Of a stretch of 8,427 nt of DNA, positions 5,609 to 8,427 are shown in pieces; position 1 is the first letter of the stretch; each line of letters begins with the position of its first letter. The position numbers and the translations under genes are program-made. The notes beneath the pieces are model-generated. The model made no database searches, was not told where the DNA came from, and saw only the letters and a list, made by a program, of their open reading frames with translations. The DNA lies in assembly GCA_936928855.1 (NCBI GenBank), contig CAKZHZ010000112.1, positions 1-8,427 on the forward strand, given 5' to 3'. This DNA is from an uncultured Polycyclovorans sp. Its GTDB lineage: Bacteria; Pseudomonadota; Gammaproteobacteria; Nevskiales; Nevskiaceae.

Positions 5609-6778
5609 TCAGCTCCGCGAAAGAATGCAGGTGGCGCCGCTGGACAGCGTGCCGCCGGTGCCGTGGACCAGCGCGGTGCGCGCGTTCTGCACCTGGCGTT
5701 TGCCGCACTCACCGCGCAGCTGCCGCACCGCCTCGATCAGCAGGAAAATGCCGAGCATGCCGGGGTGGCAGCAGGACAGGCCGCCGCCGCTGGTGTTGAG
5801 CGGAAAGGCGCCGCCGGGGGCGGTCCGCTGGTCCGAGACGAACGCACCGCCTTCGCCGCGCTTGCAGAAGCCCAGCGCCTCCAGGGTCAGCAGCACGGTG
5901 ATGGTGAACGAGTCGTAGATCTGCGCGACGTCGATTGCATCATGGCCGATGCCGGCCATGCGGAACGCCTCGCGTCCGGCAACTTCCGCCGCCGTGAGGC
6001 GCGCGAGGTCGGGCATTCCGGACATCGTCCAGTGCGTGTTCGACTCGCCATAGCCCCGCACGTACACCGGTGGGCGGCCGAGCGCCTTGGCATGCTCGGC
6101 GGTGGTCATGACGATGGCGCCGCCGCCGTCGGTGACCAGACAGGAATCCAGCAGGTGCAGCGGGTCCGAGATCATCGGGCTGGCGAACACGTCGTCGATG
6201 GTCAGCGGGTCGCGCATCGTCGCGGCCGGGTTGCGCTGTGCCCACTTGCGCGTCGCGACCGCAATTTCGGCCAGGTGCGTGGACGTGGTGCCGTACTCGT
6301 GCATGTGGCGCTTCGCCGCCATGGCATAGCCGCCGACGGGCGTCGGCATGCCCCAGGGCGTTTCGTACTGCATGGTCAGCACCGAGGGGCGGCCGGCGAG
6401 GTTGCGGCTCTTCTCGCTCTTCTGCGTGCTGCCGTAGGTGATCAATGCCACATCGCAGCGGCCGGCTTCGATCGCCGTTGCCGCGTGCGCCACGAAGGCC
6501 TCGAACGCCGAACCGCCGATGTTGGTGGCATCCATGTAGCGCGGCGTGATGCCGAAGTATTCGGCCAGGGTGAGCGTCGGCAACTGGCCGGGGCCGGGCA
6601 CGCCCCACATGCCGGCGGTCAGCAGGCCGTCGACATCGCCCATCGACAGGCCGGCGTCCTTCAGGGCGTCGCGCGCTGCGCGCGCCTGAACCTGTAGCAC
6701 GGACAGTGACTCGGTCACCTTGCCGTTTTGCAGGGGAACGTCGGCGACGCCGACGATGACTGCTTCGCGTTTTTTCAT
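5609..6778 (-). CDS. Thiolase-fold (SCP-x/Ltp2-like) protein lacking thiolase cysteines
   Basis: This 389-residue protein has the thiolase superfamily architecture and family length, with no SCP2 extension. The N-terminal helix segment aligned with the nucleophilic Cys reads DATNIGGS (residues 83-90) and has no Cys. The NEAF motif of thiolases is replaced by YDSF (288-291). The active-site His of the GHP motif is kept (His338 in CCHPG). The C-terminal CxGGG motif reads VHGTGG (371-376), so the second Cys is also absent. Classical thiolytic cleavage is therefore unlikely. Relatives without the Cys include Ltp2, a retro-aldolase of steroid side-chain catabolism that relies on tyrosines, and Tyr288 is a candidate counterpart. 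The DUF35 gene begins 5 nt downstream, matching the Ltp2/DUF35 pairing. No good ribosome-binding site precedes ATG 6778; translation may depend on coupling (see the mini-ORF). Product family is firm; the retro-aldol role is inference. Confidence 0.88.
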   Translation of the reverse strand: MKKREAVIVGVADVPLQNGKVTESLSVLQVQARAARDALKDAGLSMGDVDGLLTAGMWGVPGPGQLPTLTLAEYFGITPRYMDATNIGGSAFEAFVAHAATAIEAGRCDVALITYGSTQKSEKSRNLAGRPSVLTMQYETPWGMPTPVGGYAMAAKRHMHEYGTTSTHLAEIAVATRKWAQRNPAATMRDPLTIDDVFASPMISDPLHLLDSCLVTDGGGAIVMTTAEHAKALGRPPVYVRGYGESNTHWTMSGMPDLARLTAAEVAGREAFRMAGIGHDAIDVAQIYDSFTITVLLTLEALGFCKRGEGGAFVSDQRTAPGGAFPLNTSGGGLSCCHPGMLGIFLLIEAVRQLRGECGKRQVQNARTALVHGTGGTLSSGATCILSRS

Positions 6779-6813
6779 TTTGGAGGTTGTCCGCTGTTGA
6801 GGGGGTGTTTCAT
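6775..6813 (-). CDS. 12-codon mini-ORF bridging the CoA-transferase and thiolase-fold genes
   Basis: In the 31-nt spacer, an ATG overlapping the CoA-transferase stop (as ATGA, 6810-6813) opens a 12-codon frame encoding MKHPLNSGQPPK. Its TGA overlaps the ATG of the thiolase-fold gene, again as ATGA (6775-6778). The thiolase-fold start has no AGGAGG-like sequence upstream. The mini-ORF itself has AGGA directly against its ATG, too close for normal initiation. The arrangement would let terminating ribosomes step from one gene to the next. It could also be chance. The peptide itself shows no recognisable function. Confidence 0.3.
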   Translation of the reverse strand: MKHPLNSGQPPK

Positions 6814-8012
6814 TCCTGTAATCGGGGCGGCCCGCCGAGGCGGGTGATGGCGTCCCGGGTCATCTGCCCGATCTGCGCCGCGTCGTAGCCGAGTTCGCTG
6901 AGCACGGCCCCACTGTGTTCGCCAAGACCGGGTGCGCGTCGCAGCGCGGCGACGTCAGCCGTGCCGCGCTGGCTGCGCACCGGAAATTGCGGTTGCGGCA
7001 GTCCCGGCACGTCGGCCTGTTCGATGAGCAGCGCGCGCAGCACCGGGTCGGCCAGCATGTCCGGCACGGTGTTGACCGGACCGGCGGGAATGTCGGCGCT
7101 GTCCAGTGCGTCGATCCAGTCCTGCGCGGTGCGGCTCAGGAAAATGTCGGCGAGCATCGCCAGCAGTTCGGGGCGGTGACGGATGCGCGCGGCGTTGTCG
7201 CGGAAGCGTGCTTCGGCTTGCCATTCCGGATGCCCGACCACCTGGCAAAACCGGGCGAAGGCGACGTCGTTGATGACGGTGAATGCGAACCAGCGCCCAT
7301 CCGAACCCTGAAAATGCCGGCTGGGCGCGACGATGGCGGGATTGATCTCGCGTTCGCAGCGGCCGTCGATACTGGCTTCGGCGATCTTGCTGCCGAGGAA
7401 GTTGAGCATGGTCGACATGAGCGTGAGTTCCACGGCCTGGCCGCGGCCGCTCTTCTCGCGTTCCATCAGCGCGGCGAGAATGCCGTTGACACCGCACATG
7501 CCGGAGGCCACGTCCACGATCGGCAGGCTGTTGCGGATCGGCGGGTCTTTCTCCTCGCCCGCGCCGTAGAAGCCGCCCGCCACGCCCTGGATCACGCTGT
7601 CCACGGCCGGCTTGAGCCGGTACGCGCTGTCGCTGCCGTAGGCCGAGACCGAGTAATGCACCAGGCGCGGATTGATCGGCGCCAGGTCCTCGAAGCGCAG
7701 GCGCTGACGCTCGGCGAAGTCGGGCCTGAAGCTGTGGATCAGCACGTCGGCGCGCGCCACCAGTTTTTCCAGCACCTCGCGGCCGGCCGGCTTGCGGAAG
7801 TCCAGACACAGCGATTCCTTGCCGCGGTTGCTCATCATGAACAGCGAGGCCACCTCGCCGCAGAACGGCGGGCCGAAGCCGCGGCCTTCCTCGCCGGCGA
7901 GGGACTCGACCTTGATCACCCGCGCGCCGTAATGCGCCAGCGCCATCGCGGCGTACGGGCCGGCCATGAGCCGCGACAGGTCGAGGACGGTGACGCCCGC
8001 AAGGGCGCTCAT
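6810..8012 (-). CDS. CaiB/BaiF (family III) CoA-transferase
   Basis: This 400-residue protein starts with the family signature LAGVTVLDLSRLMAGPYAAM and has the ARVIKVES strand (30-37), NRGKESLCLDFRKP (62-75) and a conserved NPRLVHYSVSAYG segment (114-126). Asp167 in PIVDVASG matches the aspartate (Asp169 in formyl-CoA transferase) that forms the acyl-anhydride and CoA-thioester intermediates. The position holding His in the racemase-like paralogue reads AVDSV (136-140), so transfer rather than racemisation is expected. It would move CoA between an acyl-CoA and a free acid, probably activating a pathway acid without ATP. ATG 8012 overlaps the MaoC-like stop as ATGA. An in-frame ATG at 8039 lies inside that gene. 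I prefer 8012 because it places the N-terminal motif at the usual distance. There is no strong ribosome-binding site, so coupling is likely. CoA donor and acceptor cannot be told from sequence. Confidence 0.88.
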   Translation of the reverse strand: MSALAGVTVLDLSRLMAGPYAAMALAHYGARVIKVESLAGEEGRGFGPPFCGEVASLFMMSNRGKESLCLDFRKPAGREVLEKLVARADVLIHSFRPDFAERQRLRFEDLAPINPRLVHYSVSAYGSDSAYRLKPAVDSVIQGVAGGFYGAGEEKDPPIRNSLPIVDVASGMCGVNGILAALMEREKSGRGQAVELTLMSTMLNFLGSKIAEASIDGRCEREINPAIVAPSRHFQGSDGRWFAFTVINDVAFARFCQVVGHPEWQAEARFRDNAARIRHRPELLAMLADIFLSRTAQDWIDALDSADIPAGPVNTVPDMLADPVLRALLIEQADVPGLPQPQFPVRSQRGTADVAALRRAPGLGEHSGAVLSELGYDAAQIGQMTRDAITRLGGPPRLQE

Positions 8013-8427
8013 GCGGCCGGCTTGGGCGGCAGGAAGCACACGGTTTCGGTGAAATCCGCGACCTGTTCGCCGCGCTGGTTGATCACCCGGTGGCGAATCT
8101 CCAGCAGCGTGTAGCCGCGACTGGTCTTGGGCTTGCAGCGGGCCTCGCCCTCGACGTGGATGAGCGTTGCGTCGGGCACCGCGTGCACGACATCGAGCGC
8201 CGTGACGAAACCTGTGTGGATCATGCCGTGCGCGATCGATCCGGTGCCGCCCGATCCGCCCTCGCCGCCTGCGCCGGCGTCTCCCCCGTCGCCGCCGCTG
8301 CTGCCGTAGCCGTTGCCGTTCACCGATGAGCCGTTGCCGCCCTTGCCACCGTCTCCGCCGTCGGAGCCGAGGCCGCCTTTGCCACCTTGGCCGCCGTGCC
8401 CGCCGTGACCCGACCCGTCGTTGGTGT
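8009..8427 (-). CDS. MaoC-like (hot-dog) hydratase-related protein with glycine-rich tract, 5'-partial
   Basis: The frame is open to the window edge; GTG at 8323 lies inside the glycine-rich tract and is not a credible start. The last 75 residues begin with IAHGM (8236-8222), the short motif after the active-site loop in MaoC/R-specific enoyl-CoA hydratases. They continue with a strand resembling the PGDTL region (VPDATLIHVEGEA), an SRGY segment and the late strand VINQRGEQV, which closely fits MaoC-like proteins (NQRGExV). Before IAHGM, where the hydratase catalytic Asp/His loop should lie within about 20 residues, there are instead at least 63 glycine-rich residues. The distance between IAHGM and the PGDTL-like strand also looks about 10-20 residues short. 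If intact upstream, the protein could hydrate trans-2-enoyl-CoA. If the tract replaces the catalytic loop, it may be inactive. It is the first visible gene of the minus block and overlaps the CoA-transferase by 4 nt. Confidence 0.65.
   Translation of the reverse strand, partial: TNDGSGHGGHGGQGGKGGLGSDGGDGGKGGNGSSVNGNGYGSSGGDGGDAGAGGEGGSGGTGSIAHGMIHTGFVTALDVVHAVPDATLIHVEGEARCKPKTSRGYTLLEIRHRVINQRGEQVADFTETVCFLPPKPAA
8237..8427 (-). repeat. Glycine-rich GGX repeat-coding tract inside the MaoC-like frame
   Basis: Translated in the MaoC-like frame, 63 complete codons (8425-8237) give 33 glycines in a loose Gly-Gly-X pattern, with X mainly H, Q, K, D, N, E or S. There is one Tyr, no Pro and no Cys. 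Gly codons are mixed (GGC, GGT, GGA and GGG all occur), which argues against very recent slippage of a single DNA unit. The pattern recalls PGRS-type and other glycine-rich linkers but is more charged than mycobacterial PE_PGRS. It extends past the window edge. Confidence 0.85.

Noticed and set aside
5663..6697. Plus-strand open frame opposite the thiolase-fold gene
   Set aside because: It is an antisense shadow of a gene with strong thiolase-superfamily features.
6915..8114. Long plus-strand open frame (399 codons) opposite the CoA-transferase
   Set aside because: It mirrors the CaiB-family gene, is His/Arg/Ala-rich and has no motif; it also runs across the CoA-transferase/MaoC-like junction.
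8237..8427. Glycine-rich tract read as a mycobacterial PE_PGRS gene
   Set aside because: The interspersed residues are mostly charged or polar (K, D, Q, H, E), no PE domain is visible, and the frame runs into a MaoC-like C-terminus.
1..8427. tRNA, rRNA, CRISPR array, transposase or attachment site
   Set aside because: I saw no regularly spaced identical repeats, no clover-leaf-like tRNA sequence, no transposase motif and no terminal repeats. Coding genes fill nearly the whole window, and no gap exceeds about 60 nt.

Overview
The window looks like high-GC chromosomal DNA (about two thirds G+C by eye) from a Gram-negative bacterium, most likely a beta- or gammaproteobacterium. An outer-membrane FadL-family channel supports a Gram-negative host. 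The dense packing of CoA-dependent catabolic enzymes fits an organism that degrades hydrophobic, branched or alicyclic compounds such as steroids, terpenoids or cycloalkane acids. The exact taxon cannot be fixed from this sequence.

Layout: two plus-strand genes occupy the left end, a MenB/BadI-like crotonase cut by the window edge (2-706) and a divergent short-chain dehydrogenase/reductase-fold protein (738-1535). They converge on a seven-gene minus-strand block that fills the rest. In transcription order the block holds a MaoC-like protein with a glycine-rich tract (8427-8009, cut by the window edge), a CaiB-type CoA-transferase (8012-6810), a thiolase-fold protein (6778-5609), a DUF35 zinc-ribbon/OB-fold partner (5603-5196), a FadL-like channel (about 5154-3595), an alpha-methylacyl-CoA racemase-like protein (3598-2429) and a NUDT19-like Nudix hydrolase (2370-1558). 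Junctions are short or overlapping (two 4-nt ATGA overlaps, a 5-nt gap, a 31-nt gap), so this is probably one operon. A perfect 11-bp hairpin lies between the converging units.

Inferred logic: FadL admits the hydrophobic substrate. The CoA-transferase activates an acid. The racemase corrects the stereochemistry of a 2-methyl branch. A MaoC-type hydratase hydrates an enoyl-CoA. The thiolase-fold/DUF35 pair cleaves or condenses a CoA thioester, possibly by retro-aldol chemistry. The crotonase may open a cyclic beta-ketoacyl-CoA. The Nudix enzyme may recycle CoA. No acyl-CoA dehydrogenase or ligase is visible, so the pathway continues outside the window.

Most unusual features: a tract of at least 63 residues with about half glycine lies in frame directly before the MaoC I-A-H-G-M motif. 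The SDR-fold protein lacks all four classical catalytic residues. The thiolase-fold protein lacks both thiolase cysteines. The MenB-like crotonase has Ala where MenB and BadI have an active-site Asp. A 12-codon mini-ORF links two operon genes by stop/start overlap at each end.
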